38,187 nucleotides of DNA, from the NCBI GenBank assembly GCA_009731375.1, contig BJOX01000132.1, forward strand, positions 430,545 to 468,731. The letters run 5' to 3'. Position numbers and translations under genes: made by a program. Below are positions 7,789-17,560 of this stretch, piece after piece. The notes beneath the pieces are model-generated. The model ran no database searches, was not told where the DNA came from, and was given only the letters and a program-made list of their open reading frames with translations. The stretch's first letter is position 1. The number at the start of each line of letters is the position of its first letter. The DNA is from Paulinella micropora. Its lineage: Eukaryota > Cercozoa > Imbricatea > Euglyphida.

Positions 7789-8084
7789 CCTGTTCTTTGA
7801 GCCCCCCGGGCTCAGGGGGCTCAAGGAGAGGGAAGAGGAAAAAAAAGGGGGGGGCCCCCCTCCCCGGGGCCCTGTCTCGACCACAAACTCCGTTTAAGTC
7901 ATACGACGAGTGACTTCTCCAATGAGGCGGCGCACTCTCTGAGACAGAAAAAAGACTTTTTGCGGAAGGAAAGAAAGCGCGCTGTCTGTCTGTCGTACTC
8001 GCGCTTTAGCGATAATGCCTTGTCGAGCTTTGATTCAGCGTAAATTCGTACATTCTTAGCGCCCCCTCCCCTCTCCCCTCCCCT
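7789..8084 (+). repeat. Right 300-bp direct repeat flanking the F-box/LRR gene
   Basis: This is the partner of 6035-6336, with the same order of parts (Rep-E hairpin, G/C run, Fanzor leader and ATG, GAAAGAAAGCGCGCTG stretch, Rep-C tail) and only scattered substitutions and run-length changes. The copies lie in direct orientation 1.75 kb apart. Confidence 0.8.
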
Positions 8085-9042
8085 GAGCCCAGGGGGGCTC
8101 AAGCAGCAAAAGAGGGGAAGAGGGAAGGGTAAATGGCGCAGAAGCTGCAAACAAAATAAATACATGCAACGCCTCTACTAATCCCTTCGCCCCATGCTAG
8201 GCGGCCCCCCCCTCCCTCTGCAAGATCTGCGGAAATATCTGCGGGAATATGAAAAGTGGAAAAGAATTTTTTTTTAGAACGCGTTTGCACGCGCAAACAA
8301 AGGACGAGGGGGGGGATAAGCAGGGGACAAGGGGGAACAGAGGGACGAGAGGGGCTATGGGGAGGGGGGAGCACACCCCGCCCCTCCCTGTACACGTTCT
8401 CAGTGCTAAGATTAAAATTTTTCTCGCGTGGTGTTTTCTTGTACACCGGCGAAGCGCGCCCCTACCCTCCTCTTTCCCTCTAGCTCCCGATCCTCAGACG
8501 AGGGACTAGACAATTCGTGCTCTCCCCCCCCCCCCCTTTCCCCTGCCTCTTCTTCTTTCCCCTCTACTCCCCCTGCTCAGACCCCCTGGGCCCAGGGGGC
8601 TCAAGGAGCAGGAGGAGGGGAGGGGGGGAGAAGGGCGCAGAAGCTGCAAAAGAAATAAATACCTGCAACGCCTCCACTAACCCCCTCCCTCCTTTCATAT
8701 TCCCGCGGACCTTGCGCACGGTGGCTGCGCTATGGCACGGACAGGAAGCCGTCGGGGTAAGTGAAGGGGCTCTTATCCCCCTGGCACATTGACCACCGCC
8801 CATCCATTCATTCGCCGCAGGTCGTGCTGGAGCACGGTGCTCTGCTCCTAGTTTTCAGTGCCAGAGCGTAAGACCGTCGAGCTTTAATTCAGCGTAAATT
8901 ACGTTTTCCTGGCGCGGCCTCTGCCCTTTCCCTCTCCCTCTTTTGGGGTCTCAGTGCTAAGATTGAAATCTTGTCAGTAAAACTTTTTATTAAATTTTTG
9001 TAAATTTTTAGCGCGCCCCTGCTCCTCCTTCCCTGCCTCTCC
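8085..9042 (+). repeat. Repeat mosaic: Rep-E, Rep-B head, Rep-C, Rep-D
   Basis: In order there is a Rep-E with its GCAGAAGCTGCAAAC tail (to about 8190), a Rep-B head (8223-8300), a purine tract, a Rep-C (8399-8460), a second Rep-E (8575-8690), a complete Rep-D plus Rep-C unit (8708-8935) and another Rep-C (8945-9015). No supported gene was found in this stretch. Confidence 0.65.
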
Positions 9043-9727
9043 CCTTTGCAAGGATATGCGGAAATATCTGCAGGAATATGAAAAGTGGAAAGCAACAATT
9101 TTTTTTGGGACGCGTTTGCACGCGCTCTGAGGAGGGACGAGGGGAGGGGGGGAGGAATAAGCAGAGGACAAAGGTGAAAGGGGCGACGAAGGTGAGAGGG
9201 GAGACGAGAGTGAGAGGGAAGGGCTACAACAGGTCTTCCTCACGGCGGCCCAGCCGAGCGTCTGTGTGGGATTTTCTTGTTGCGCAAGTAGATTTTGGCG
9301 CCAAATTGGCGCTTACGGCTGTTTCCCCGGGAAGGCTCAGACGTACTGCCCGGCTGGACCGTATCACGCACCCTACCTCCGGACGGCACAATTTGGCGCC
9401 ATATTTAGCAGGGGTCGTTCCGGTGGCTAGCAGAGAAATCTGACGCTTTCCCGTGGGGGAGAAACCCGCGGGCCTTATACTCACACGAAAATGTTTTTCG
9501 GCCCTCTCACCTTCCCTAGAGGCAGGGAGGTGCAGAGCAAAGGGGAGCGGGGCGACAAAGGTGAGAGGGGCGACGAAGGTGAGAGGGGCGACGAGAGTGA
9601 GAGGGAGGGGGAGGACGTCTTCTTCACGGCGGCCCAGCCGAGCGTCTGTGTGGGATTTGTTTTTGCGCAAGCAGATTTTGGCGCCAAATTGGCGCTTACG
9701 GCTGTTTCCCTAGCAAGCAAACCTCCC
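9043..9727 (+). repeat. Rep-B array, about 1.7 units
   Basis: The head module is followed by a short minisatellite, a full middle and end module, then a second minisatellite and a middle module that stops inside the TTTCCC motif at about 9710. Compared with the 1722-3038 array the minisatellite runs are shorter (about 3-4 units). Confidence 0.75.
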
Positions 9728-9935
9728 GCCAGACTCTGTAAAAGATAGATTTATTACTCTTCTTCCGGTGCCATCACATTAGAACGTGTATTTTTATTAT
9801 TAAAAAAAGACGACTTTGAAAAAAACAACTTCCGAGCAAGCGTGGGTGGTGGTTCAACGGCTGCCCCGCAGGCGGAGAGGGAGCGGGAGGGAGAGAGCGC
9901 AGAAGCTCCGCTTTCTGGTTAACTAGAATTTAATA
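9728..9935. other. Unique AT-rich spacer
   Basis: Unique sequence with a run TTATTATTAAAAAAAG and no open frame worth calling. Confidence 0.4.
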
Positions 9936-10640
9936 AAACTTTTGAAAATTTTTGGCGCCACTTTTTTTTCGCACAGGACAGATCGTGCTTCCCCCGTTCT
10001 CAGATAAGAGGCAAAGATAGATCGCGCTTTCCACCTCCCTGTCCTAGTTCTCAGTGTCAAGTGTATGATCCCTCTCCCTCTCTTAGTTCCCAGTGCCAAG
10101 ATTAAAGCTTTGTCAGGGATTTTCATTTTTTATATTCTTAGCGCGCCCCTACCCCTTTCCTCTCCCTCTCTTAGCTCTTAGTGCCAAGTGTAAGACTTTG
10201 TCAAGCTCTATCAAGGGAAAAATTCATGTTAGCAATTTCTTAATATACCCTCCCTCTTTCCTCTCCAGCTCCCTTTTCTTAGAGAGAGGGGAGGACGCCC
10301 CCTTCTCTCTGGCGTCTCCCCATCCCTCTTTTATACAAACTTGCCTTGTGCCTCCCCTCCCCTCTACTCCTCCCTCGGCCTTCCCCCCCCCCCCCTTCTG
10401 AGCCCGGGGGGCTCAAAGGGCAAGGGGGCAGAACTGAAACAAAACTAAGAAGATGCCGCATAGCCCATGCCGGGGGGCGCCCTCTCCCCTGCCCCGTCCC
10501 TCTCCCTCTCTTAGTTCTCAGTGCCAAGATTAAAACTATGTCAGGGATTTCTTTCGCGTGATTGTTTTTTGTACACCGGCGAAGCGCGCCCCCCGCCCCT
10601 CCTCCCTCCCTTTTCACTCCCGCTCCCGATCTCCAGGCAA
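9936..10640 (+). repeat. Cluster of Rep-C cores in pyrimidine tracts
   Basis: Four or more Rep-C cores in the plus orientation (near 10050, 10092, 10170 and 10515) are separated by pyrimidine-rich tracts, with a Rep-E-like hairpin near 10400. The long plus-strand frame entering the next gene from here is not coding before the Met at 10674. Confidence 0.6.
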
Positions 10641-10673
10641 AAATCCGTGCCTCTTACAGTACAAACATTTGTA

Positions 10674-11881
10674 ATGGCAGCAAGTGCCAAGGGGAGCAAC
10701 AGTTCCGCCTCGCTGACGCTAAGTGCGTCACAACATGGCGCAGACGGCTTTTTGCATCTAAGTCTGCGCGAGGCAGGTCGCTGTTTAGAGGTTGAAGCGA
10801 CGACCCGAGAATGCGACGCTCATACCGCCGGCACCGAGCCCGGCGCGCAGGCCCATTGGCAGGGCAGCATTCGAGCTGAGGGAGACGTGGACGAAGACGA
10901 GTTGCGCGCCGCGGTCGCTTCGCTGGGCTCGGGTCTCCTCTGGATGTCTCTGCTTTTTTGTTTATGCTAACTCTAGGAGGCAGCCAAACAAAAAAACGCT
11001 CAAAGACAGTCCGGTTGTGAATTAGGCAACGGCGAGGCGCTGCGGCTGCGGCCTTGCAAGGAGCCAGCCAAAGGGTTCGTCCTTCTCTGGGCTGGTCTCC
11101 GCGTGACTTTGCGTCCGCAGACACGCGAGGGCGAAGCGCGGGTACATTTTTGCAAAGATGAAATAAAGCAGACAAGAGATTTCTCATATTAATTGCCTGT
11201 TTTTCATAGGAGCTGGCCGAACTGCGTCTGGAAGTAGCGCGCCTGCGCTCCTTGCAGGAGCGACTACCGGAGGTTTATGTACTAGACGCGAAAATGTTCG
11301 AGCGCTTTGGCTGGACGAGCCAGAGCGCGGTTTTCGAGTCCTGGGAAGATGGTCATCGGAAAATCTTGCCCCCCAAAGATCCGAGCGCGTACCTCGAAAG
11401 TGTCGGCAGCGATGCGGTCCTGTGCTTCCGTCCCTCTAACGGAGGAATGTGCCATTTGCGAGGCACGCTTTATGGAAAAGGCCCCGGTATGCAAACGACT
11501 GTCTCGCGCACCACGATTGCCAATAAAAGTGCAATGGAGGTGAGTAGCACTCTCCTGGTTCTACCTGCAGCAGTCCGTCCTAGCAACACCTGGGTGTCCC
11601 GTTTGTGTCCAAGGCCCAGGTCCGACAAGTATTACCTATACTGTGAGCTCACCAGCGAAGGAAAAATATCAGGCTGGAGGAATAGCGGCCACCTGTACAG
11701 GGACAGGTATGAAATTTCGTCAGATGGTAGTGTCAAGCTGGTGTGGGTAGTCCTATGCCATAGCGAAAAAGACAACCTCGAGCAGGTGAAATATCTACAG
11801 AACAGAGAAACGGGAATGTACATCTGCTTCGGCAACGACGCGCTGAGCTGGGTGGCGGGCGCTTTACTATTCAAACAGTGA
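10674..11881 (+). CDS. Unidentified protein, probably three exons, 358 aa
   Basis: Exon 1 (10674-10913) starts MAASAKGSNSSASLTLS. Exon 2 is 10977-11141 and exon 3 is 11210-11881. Intron 2 (68 nt, donor GTACAT, acceptor TTTTTCATAG) is well supported: both sides are open in phase 0 and the joined frame runs into a short coiled coil (ELAELRLEVARLRSLQ). Intron 1 (63 nt) has a strong 3' end (branch-like TGCTAAC then CTCTAG); its donor GTCGCT is the best in-phase choice but weak, and GTGGAC upstream is an alternative. The C-terminal part from VLDAKMFERFGW has evenly spaced aromatic and Gly residues (KYYLYCELTSEGK, GWRNSGHLY, GMYICFGND), suggesting a beta-rich domain. No family is recognised. Confidence 0.6.
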
Positions 11882-12148
11882 GCACTAGGCCCCGGACGGG
11901 TATTCGAATGCCAGTAGTATTCTTTGTGCTATTAATCAGATGCATATGTCACAAATTGCCTGCGCAGTGAGACAGTTTCTGGACGAGACAAAGACAGATC
12001 GTCACAACTCCGCCCTGTCCAACCCGCGCCAAACTGTGCACTTTTTGATTTTTGTTTTCATTTTATTATTATTAAAGATTTAGCGGGCTTGCTTGCAGCT
12101 TTTGTACTCTAGGCACTTGAAGGGAAAGTAGAAAGCCGGGACGCTCCG
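11882..12148. other. 3' flank of the three-exon gene
   Basis: Unique AT-rich sequence. TTTTATTATTATTAAAG near 12060 is the only terminator- or poly(A)-like feature. No further gene is seen. Confidence 0.4.
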
Positions 12149-12690
12149 TTCATTGGCGCTTTTAGCGGAGGCGGCTTGGCGTTTTGTGTATGTGATATGG
12201 CAGAAAAAGGCAGCGTTTCCAGACTTTTCTGACAATACTGCCTTTTTTTGGCCATATCATTCCGGGCGCACACATACGCAAACTTGGCGACAAATTTTGT
12301 GCAAAAAAAAAGAAGAGAGAAAGAGAAAGAGAAAAATCCTCTTGCCGAAAAAAAAAGGGGAAAAGGAAGGGAGGGAAGAGGGGAGAGAAGGGGGAGGGGG
12401 CGCCCCCGTTCTCTTCCCTTCCCCCTTTTTTCCCCCGCTCCCCTTTTTCTCCCCGCTTCCCCTTCTGTCCTCCTTCCCCATTATCTTCCCGCTCCCTCCC
12501 TCCGGGGGAGGGAGTGCGCAAGATTTGTCATTTGCGCAAACAAAAAAAAAATTTGGCGCATGGTTTTTTCCGCGAGAAAACCACCGCTAAAACCCCGCGG
12601 AAAGAGACCGCAGCGGCCCGTTCATTTGGCGCTAAGTTTTGCACAACTATGATACGACCGGAAAAGGCGGCGGGAAAGGGGAAGGGGACG
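12149..12690 (+). mobile_element. Rep-A fold-back element, full copy
   Basis: A complete Rep-A with first-half hairpin (GTGATATGGCAGAAAAAGGC paired with CTGCCTTTTTTTGGCCATAT), an expanded purine then pyrimidine interior, and the second half (TTGGCGCATGG, CCGCGG pair, ATGATACGACCGGAAAAGGC). Open frames inside differ between copies in frame and composition and are not genes. Confidence 0.75.
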
Positions 12691-13790
12691 CGCCAAGAAT
12701 GTATGAATTTTTTGTTATTCAAGCTCGACAAAGCCTTACACTTGGTACTGAGAACTAAGAGAGGAGGCGCCAGGAAAGTGCGATTTTTTAATAAAAATTT
12801 GACAGTCTTACACTTGGAACCAAAAACTACGAGAGGGAGAGTTGAGAACTAGGAGAGAACTGGGAGCTAGCGAGAAAAGTCGCAGGGGGAAAGGAGGCGC
12901 CAAAGAATGTGCGAAATTACGCTGAATCAAAACTCGACAAGGTTTTACACTAGGCACTGAGAACGAAGAGAGAGGGGAAAGAGGCAGGGGAGGGGAGAGA
13001 AGCACGAATTGTCTTAGTTTTTCCCCGTCCATGAACAGGGAGCAAGAGAGAGAAGGGGGGGGGGACTTGATGGAGGCGTTGCATGTATTTAGTTTTTTTG
13101 CTTCTGCGCCCTTCCCCTCCCCTGTACAAATTTGGACCCGACAAATGTGAGGGGGGGGGGGCGCCCCGGGATGGGTTCAGTGGCATCTTTTTAGTTTTTT
13201 TCTTCAGTTCTGTCCCTGCTCGTTGAGCCCCCCGGGCTCAGGGGGGCTCAAAGAGCAAGAAGCACGACCCGAAAAAAAAACTAAGAAAATACCACCGAGC
13301 CCATGCCGGGCGCCCCCCCCCCCTCTTTTTTTCTCCCTCGTCAAGACTCCGGCTGAAGTACTTTTTTTTGTAGTTTCTTGACCTGCCCTGCCCCCTTCCG
13401 TCTTCCACTCCCTTTTGTCAGACGGGGAGGACAAAGACAGCTCTTGTTCTCCCCTTCTCCTCTGCCTCTTCTCTAACCCTCTCTTAGTTTTTAGTGCCAA
13501 GATTAAAACCTTGTCAAGGATTTTCTTTTATGAATTTTTTCGTAATTCTTAGCGCGCCCCGCCCTCTTCCCCCTCCCACTCTCGCTCCGATTCTCAGTGC
13601 TGAGTGTAAGGCTTTAATAAAAAAATTTTACACTTTCTTGGCGCCACCCTCTCTCTTTTACCTCTCCCACTCCCCGTTTTCAGACGGGGAGGGCTACGAG
13701 AATTCTTGCTTTCTCCCTCCCCTGCCTCTTCCCTATCACTCTCTTAGTTTTCAGTGCCAAGATTAAAACTTTGTCAGGGACTTTTTATTA
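12691..13790. repeat. Mosaic of Rep-C, Rep-E and pyrimidine tracts
   Basis: Reverse Rep-C cores lie at about 12715-12765, 12775-12835 and 12895-12970. A reverse Rep-E tail follows at about 13070-13110, a Rep-E hairpin at 13222-13250, then forward Rep-C cores at about 13485-13555, 13595-13650 and 13745-13805. Orientation switches from minus to plus near 13200, so the stretch is roughly mirror-like. No gene is seen. Confidence 0.55.
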
Positions 13791-13951
13791 ATATTTTTTG
13801 TACATTTTTGTTCCAAGCAGAAGACAGTAGAAGCAGAAGAAAAGCTACTTCAGTTTTTTTTAATGGAATTATAAGATGGTCCCAGTCCTTATCATAATTT
13901 TTTTGATTGAGATCAAAACTAAGTTGCGTATTGGAAAGCCTTAGCAAATCC

Positions 13952-14518
13952 CTAACGCACGAGGTACTTGACGGGCAGCCCCCGCGAAGAAAAGAAGGCC
14001 TCCGCCGCCGAGTCACCGTTCCGTGCTTGCCTACGCATTTCTGTACGCAACTCATACTCTTGCGTTCCAACTTGAACTAACCCTCTCGGCTCGTCGAGCG
14101 TGAAAAGAAAAACATCGTCTCCCAGGATTTCGTGCCCGAGCGTCGACTCCAGCTCGCTATCTCTAGCCAAGTCTACATTATCATCGTCGCTGCCTGCCAC
14201 TTGCGAAAAGAAATTATTTTAGGCAACGAGATAATCGAGATGTGCCAACGGCAGGTTCGTGCTATAGGTCGAGCCCGGCGGATAGTCATCGTCGCTCTCG
14301 CTAGTATCCTCTGCTGAGAACACGGGCACGGCGCCCAACAAGATCATCATATCTTTGAGAGCGATGCGTTCGTTCGTCGCCAAGTCGTCAAAGCCCACCA
14401 ACCCAGCATGCATCGTGTCGCGGATCTCGGTTGGAAGCTTCTTGCCTGCGCGCCGGGAGTGCTCGTTTAAGCGCTTCGTCGCCTGCCGCAGCTCGCGTGC
14501 CGGTGCCAAAAAAGTCAA
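13952..14518 (-). pseudogene. Decayed paralogue of the BRO/KilA-like gene
   Basis: Two minus-strand frames in the same register are separated by one TAA at 14219-14221. The first (LPTEIRDTMHAGLVGF, then GAVPVFSAED and STNLPLAHLDYLVA) matches residues from about 178 of the plus-strand gene at 14904, but lacks its coiled coil. The second (SELESTLGHEILGDD, FTLDEPRGLVQ, ending GLPVKYLVR) matches the frame at 16137-16505. The 5' part of the gene is missing, replaced by a Rep-A element at 14537. It is therefore a truncated and interrupted copy lying head-to-head with its relative. Confidence 0.7.
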
Positions 14519-14536
14519 AAGCCGGGACGAACCGTT

Positions 14537-14712
14537 GATTGGAGCTAACTATGGCGGTATGGCAGTTTGTGCATGTGATATGGTCGAAAAAGGCAGCGTT
14601 TCCATGCTTTTATGGCAGTACTGCCTTTTTTGGCCATATCATTCCAAGCGCACACATACGCAAATTTAGCGACAAATTTTGTGCAAAAAAAAGAAGAGAG
14701 AAAAATCATGTT
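14537..14712 (+). mobile_element. Rep-A element, first half
   Basis: The Rep-A first half with its hairpin (TATGGTCGAAAAAGGCAGCG, CTGCCTTTTTTGGCCATATC) and the GCACACATACGC block. It lies between two divergent BRO-like copies and marks the point where the minus-strand copy lost its 5' end. Confidence 0.75.
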
Positions 14713-14903
14713 TGCAGAAAAAGGGGAGGGGGAGGGAGGGAAGAGAGAGGGAAGAGGGAGGGAAGAAGAAAGAGGGAGGAAAGAGGGAGGGGGGAGGGAG
14801 GAGGGAAGCGGAATATTCTTACCACTCCCCTTCTGTTTCTTTTTCAGGTACTTAAAAGGATTCCCTAGTCATTTTTCAAAGCCTCAAGAGAAAGACCCAA
14901 AGA
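14713..14903 (+). promoter_or_regulatory. Purine tract and possible 5'-UTR splice acceptor
   Basis: About 100 bases are almost purely A and G. Then TTCTGTTTCTTTTTCAG (ending near 14847) is a strong acceptor-like sequence 57 bases before the start of the 405-aa gene. A 5'-UTR intron is possible, but no donor can be assigned. Confidence 0.3.
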
Positions 14904-16121
14904 ATGTCTACTCAGCCCCCGAGCCAAGCCATCACCAGCGCCTCGGCAGCTTTTTCGTCGGAGGCAAACATGATTGCCCAAGTCGACAGCGACAACTCTC
15001 ACCACGTGTTTGACGAAAACAAATTGCTTATGCAATTAAGCCCCGAAGACTTTGCAAAAGTCAGGCGCTCAACCAACGGGTTTTTCTGCATTTCTGATGC
15101 TATTGGAAGCTTTACCGAATGTTCTGAAGATTCCGCCAGAAAAAAGTGGGCCCAGGTGGCACTCAAGATTGGGGGAACGAACACCCCTGAATTTAAAGAA
15201 AGCGATCCCGGGTGCCACCCGGTAGTTGACCTACCATTTCCCGTGAAGTTTTTTTCCTTTCCATACAAAAGCTCGCGGACCGACCGGGGTAAGGTGGTAC
15301 CCGCGACCGAAGTAAGCGCAAGAGAAAAGCGAAGTGTGGCTTGTACGAACTTTCGCGGATTGCTGACTATTCTAAGTCATTTTGACCATCCGCGTTGCAA
15401 GAAGCTGCGAGCGGAAATGGCCAATATAGCTACCAGGGCATCCGCAGGCGACGAGGCTCTTGAACGGGCACTACCGGGACGCCGGCAAGAGTTAAGCCCC
15501 GAATTGCGCGATTCAATGCGAGCGGGATTGAGGGGCTTTTGCAATCCTGCAATGGAAGAATGTTTGGCTCTCAAGACTACAGTGATCACGCAGCTGGAAA
15601 AACTACTGGAGGCCAAAGAGGCAATCATCACTCAACAGAATGCTCGACTGGCACTGACGGAAGTGGCGCTCCAAGCAAAGGACGTGGCGCTCCAAGCACA
15701 AGACGTGGCGCTAAAACAGCAGCTAACCATTACTAGATTGGAACAACAAAACGCCGTTAAACGCCGGAAGCTCCTGATAGGCGCGGCCCCCGTTCTTACC
15801 GCAGAGGACATTGAAGCCCCAGAGGATCGCGTGCAGCACCCCGCGGGTTCTACTTGCAAGGGAGACCCACGCTGGTCGCGGCTCATGAACGAGCAGGCAA
15901 GGGTGTTTTGTGAGAAGCTAGCAAGGTCGTTAACCCTGAACGCAAAACAAGTACGAGACCAATACCTAAGCTCCACGCTCATGGGGGACGAGGAGGATGC
16001 CGACTCGGCCGCTGCAGAGGCCGCGGCCGCGGCAAGGGTTGCGCGTGCAAACGAGGAGGCACTTGCGGCGCTCAGGCAGGCAGTTGCGCAAATATTACAA
16101 CCAGCTGATCCGGATGTCTAA
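14904..16121 (+). CDS. BRO/KilA-like coiled-coil protein, 405 aa
   Basis: The start Met follows a purine-rich leader (AAAGACCCAAAGA). Residues about 56-190 (TNGFFCISDAIGSF, ARKKWAQVAL, VACTNFRGLLTILSHF, CKKLRAEMANIATR) follow the pattern of antirepressor/BRO-N-like DNA-binding modules common in large DNA viruses and some algae; this is recalled, not searched. Residues about 225-290 are a coiled coil with exact seven-residue repeats (VALQAKD, VALQAQD) from a 21-bp tandem repeat at 15663-15712. The C-terminal part is Ala-rich (AEAAAAARVARANEEALAAL). After the TAA at 16119 the same frame stays open and matches the paralogue. A transcription or replication-associated DNA-binding role is inference. 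Confidence 0.7.
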   Translation: MSTQPPSQAITSASAAFSSEANMIAQVDSDNSHHVFDENKLLMQLSPEDFAKVRRSTNGFFCISDAIGSFTECSEDSARKKWAQVALKIGGTNTPEFKESDPGCHPVVDLPFPVKFFSFPYKSSRTDRGKVVPATEVSAREKRSVACTNFRGLLTILSHFDHPRCKKLRAEMANIATRASAGDEALERALPGRRQELSPELRDSMRAGLRGFCNPAMEECLALKTTVITQLEKLLEAKEAIITQQNARLALTEVALQAKDVALQAQDVALKQQLTITRLEQQNAVKRRKLLIGAAPVLTAEDIEAPEDRVQHPAGSTCKGDPRWSRLMNEQARVFCEKLARSLTLNAKQVRDQYLSSTLMGDEEDADSAAAEAAAAARVARANEEALAALRQAVAQILQPADPDV

Positions 16122-16136
16122 GACAGATTCAGCAAC

Positions 16137-16505
16137 GTGAATGGAACACAGATTTACAGCGAAGTGGTCAGAGTCGTCTGCGCACGGCTTCCCCGATGCA
16201 ACCTAAATAGCACAAACCTGCCCTTAGCACATTTATTCTTGTACCTCGTTCGCAAGAACGCCTGGGGACACGGTGAAGATCATGAAACCGAGCTGGAGCT
16301 AGAGGCCACTTTGGGCAAGGAAGTCCTGGGTGAAGATCTACACTTGTACACTCTGGATGAACCGCAGGGTCTGGTACAAACCGACGCTCCAGAGTTTGAA
16401 ATGCGTATAAAAAGCCTTAGGCTCCTCCAGGATAACAATTCCGACGCAATACGATTCTTTGAGGAGCGCGGGATTACTAGCAAGTATTTGCTTCGCTATT
16501 ACTAA
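16137..16505 (+). CDS. In-frame downstream extension of the BRO-like gene, family C-terminal domain
   Basis: This frame lies in register with the 405-aa gene, separated only by the stop at 16119-16121 and five codons. It carries the segment STNLPLAH and the family domain ELELEATLGKEVLGED, LYTLDEPQGLVQ, ending ITSKYLLRYY. In the minus-strand paralogue the match to STNLPLAH follows directly after the match to residue ~312 of the 405-aa protein, so here about 370 bases intervene. The intervening piece could be an insertion, an alternative 3' exon or an unrecognised intron; no clean in-phase GT-AG pair was found. It may be a separate small gene starting MNGTQIYSEV or a readthrough domain. Confidence 0.5.
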   Translation: MNGTQIYSEVVRVVCARLPRCNLNSTNLPLAHLFLYLVRKNAWGHGEDHETELELEATLGKEVLGEDLHLYTLDEPQGLVQTDAPEFEMRIKSLRLLQDNNSDAIRFFEERGITSKYLLRYY

Positions 16506-16996
16506 GACTCTTAACACGCAATTTAAGTTTGTCGTGACAGCTAACCTTTGCGGACTGAGCCTGAAGAGCGACAAGGAGGGGAGAGCGCGTTACCACTCCT
16601 TCTTTTTCATTTCCTAGCCCACTTGCGCAAGTAGGCTAGACTTTTAATGCCAAGTGTAAAGCTTCGTGGAGCTCGTAATAAAAAAAACTGTACCCAAGAG
16701 CGATGTCACTAATTCTAGGCCTAAAGATTTTATAGATGTCACTTCTTTAGATTATATAGCATAGCCCCCACCTACTCTCCCCCCTTAGTACTCAGTGCCA
16801 AGTGTAATACTTTGTCAAGCTTCTCTGTGGATTCACTCCCTCAAGATTTCAATCCAATCTGGTTCTTAGGTACACCCTGCCGAGCCAGACAGTTGCTATA
16901 AACTCTTGTCCCCCGGACCAGGTTAAATCTGTGGCTTTAGAGGGGAAGCAAAAATAAGTAAACTTTTTTTTGGGGAGCCCACAGAGGGGGGGGGGG
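16506..16996. other. 3' flank with weak Rep-C copies and Rep-F
   Basis: Mostly unique sequence. Rep-C-like cores occur at about 16645-16700 (AATGCCAAGTGTAAAGC) and 16793-16830. At 16973 Rep-F begins (GGGAGCCCACAGAGG then a G/C run). No gene is seen. Confidence 0.45.
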
Positions 16997-17404
16997 GGCG
17001 CCCCGCCCCCTTTCTTTTTTTCTTCTCTCTCCCTGAGCCCCCTGAGCCCGGGGGCTCAAAGAACACGGGAAGGGCAAGGGGGGGGGGGGGAAGAGTGCAG
17101 AAGCCACCAAAAAATGCATGAAACGCCTTCACTAAGCCACCCCGCCCCCTTCCATGCTCCTTCCCTCTCCCTCTCTCAGTTCTCAGTAGCAAGTGTACGA
17201 CTTTGTCGAGCTTTAATTCAGCGTATTTCGCACTTTCTTGGTGTCCCCTCTCCCCTGCCTCTTCTCTCTCTCTCTAGTTCTCAGTGCCAAGATTACAACT
17301 TTGTCAAGGATTCTTTTATTAATTTTTTTTGTACACCGACGAAGCGCGCCCCTGCCCCTTCCCCCCCACCCCCAGTCTATCCGCCGGGAGCAGGAGGCAA
17401 AGGT

Positions 17405-17560
17405 ATTTGTCGCGTTTTCGTTCCAAGTAGGTAAAAGGTTAACTTTTTCAGAGCATAGTTCCTTCTTGTACCAGACCACGACGTCCGCGCCTGTGTAACT
17501 GCTTCAAACAGCTAATCCCCGGCACCGAAGTCCATGGACGCTAGAAATGGAACGTCTGTT
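17405..17560 (-). pseudogene. Decayed copy of the 29.9 kb gene fragment
   Basis: Read on the minus strand it starts with a match to DFGAGDQLFEASYTGAD of the fragment at 29846-30145. Here the Gln codon has become TAG and one base is missing four codons later, so the frame is broken twice. The match ends at the codons for WYK and EL; the rest is unrelated. The same lesions occur in the copy at 35455-35585. Confidence 0.6.

Noticed and set aside
7384-7884. Longer start for the F-box protein (Met at 7884)
   Set aside because: The first 73 codons translate the direct repeat and G/C-run DNA. The Met at 7665 is the first inside unique sequence.
10654-11187. 177-codon minus-strand ORF
   Set aside because: It overlaps the better supported three-exon plus-strand gene and has Arg/Pro-rich antisense composition.
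11535-11565. Intron with GTGAGT donor and CTGCAG acceptor inside the third exon of the 10.7 kb gene
   Set aside because: It would be 31 nt, shifts the frame, and the unspliced frame on both sides is the better coding sequence.
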